Below are positions 5,910 to 5,943 of a stretch of DNA of 5,943 nucleotides, piece by piece; the first letter of the stretch is position 1, and every line of letters starts with the position of its first letter. Origin of the DNA: Enteractinococcus sp. (lineage in GTDB: Bacteria; Actinomycetota; Actinomycetes; Actinomycetales; Micrococcaceae); contig JAJUIX010000085.1 in assembly GCA_029267455.1 (NCBI GenBank), forward strand, positions 1 to 5,943. The letters are read 5' to 3'. Below the pieces are notes generated by a model that saw only the letters and a program-made list of their open reading frames with translations, did no database searches and was not told where the DNA came from. The translations under genes were made by a program, and so were the position numbers.

Positions 5910-5943
5910 GTGTCTGAGCAACAAGACCGCCTGGATCCGCTGG
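5910..5943 (+). CDS. Start of a further gene, cut by the window end
   Basis: A GTG at 5910 opens a frame reading MSEQQDRLDPL before the window ends. AAGGA (5898-5902) lies 7 nt upstream, a good ribosome binding site, and the start is 29 nt after the pobA stop with no terminator between, so co-transcription with pobA is likely. Eleven residues are too few to identify the product. In many actinobacteria the protocatechuate 3,4-dioxygenase genes lie near pobA, and that would be the natural guess, but nothing visible here proves it. Confidence 0.55.
   Translation, partial: MSEQQDRLDPL

Overview
This 5.9 kb window is most likely chromosomal DNA from an actinobacterium of moderate GC content, perhaps a Micrococcales member. 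That placement is an inference from the form of the proteins, the frequent GTG and TTG starts behind GGAGG-type ribosome binding sites, and short intergenic gaps; no rRNA or other taxonomic marker is present. All recognised genes lie on the + strand.

Layout: bases 1-607 hold no gene I can support, but several inverted repeats and a possible regulatory region. A major facilitator superfamily (MFS) transporter follows (608-1894, TTG start) and is closed by a strong intrinsic terminator (1914-1960). After a leader with a possible promoter comes a divalent anion:sodium symporter (DASS/SLC13) carrier (2132-3775). An IclR-family regulator starts 48 nt later (3824-4597). A perfect 19-bp palindrome overlaps the regulator's stop codon and lies in the 95-nt gap before a 4-hydroxybenzoate 3-monooxygenase (pobA, 4693-5880). 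A further gene begins at 5910 and runs off the end.

Functional reading: the firmest call is PobA. It retains all three flavoprotein hydroxylase motifs and every substrate-contacting residue I could align from memory to the Pseudomonas enzyme. It would convert 4-hydroxybenzoate to protocatechuate, the entry compound of the beta-ketoadipate pathway. The IclR regulator directly upstream is a natural candidate for its control, as PobR and PcaU of the same family do in Acinetobacter. The two transporters probably import aromatic acids or related organic anions, but their substrates cannot be read from sequence. Overall this looks like an aromatic-acid uptake and catabolism locus. I see no clear evidence of a wholly new system. 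The points most worth checking are the palindrome before pobA, the altered coenzyme-binding helix of PobA, the pairing of a DASS carrier with pobA, and the uneven distribution of TTA codons.
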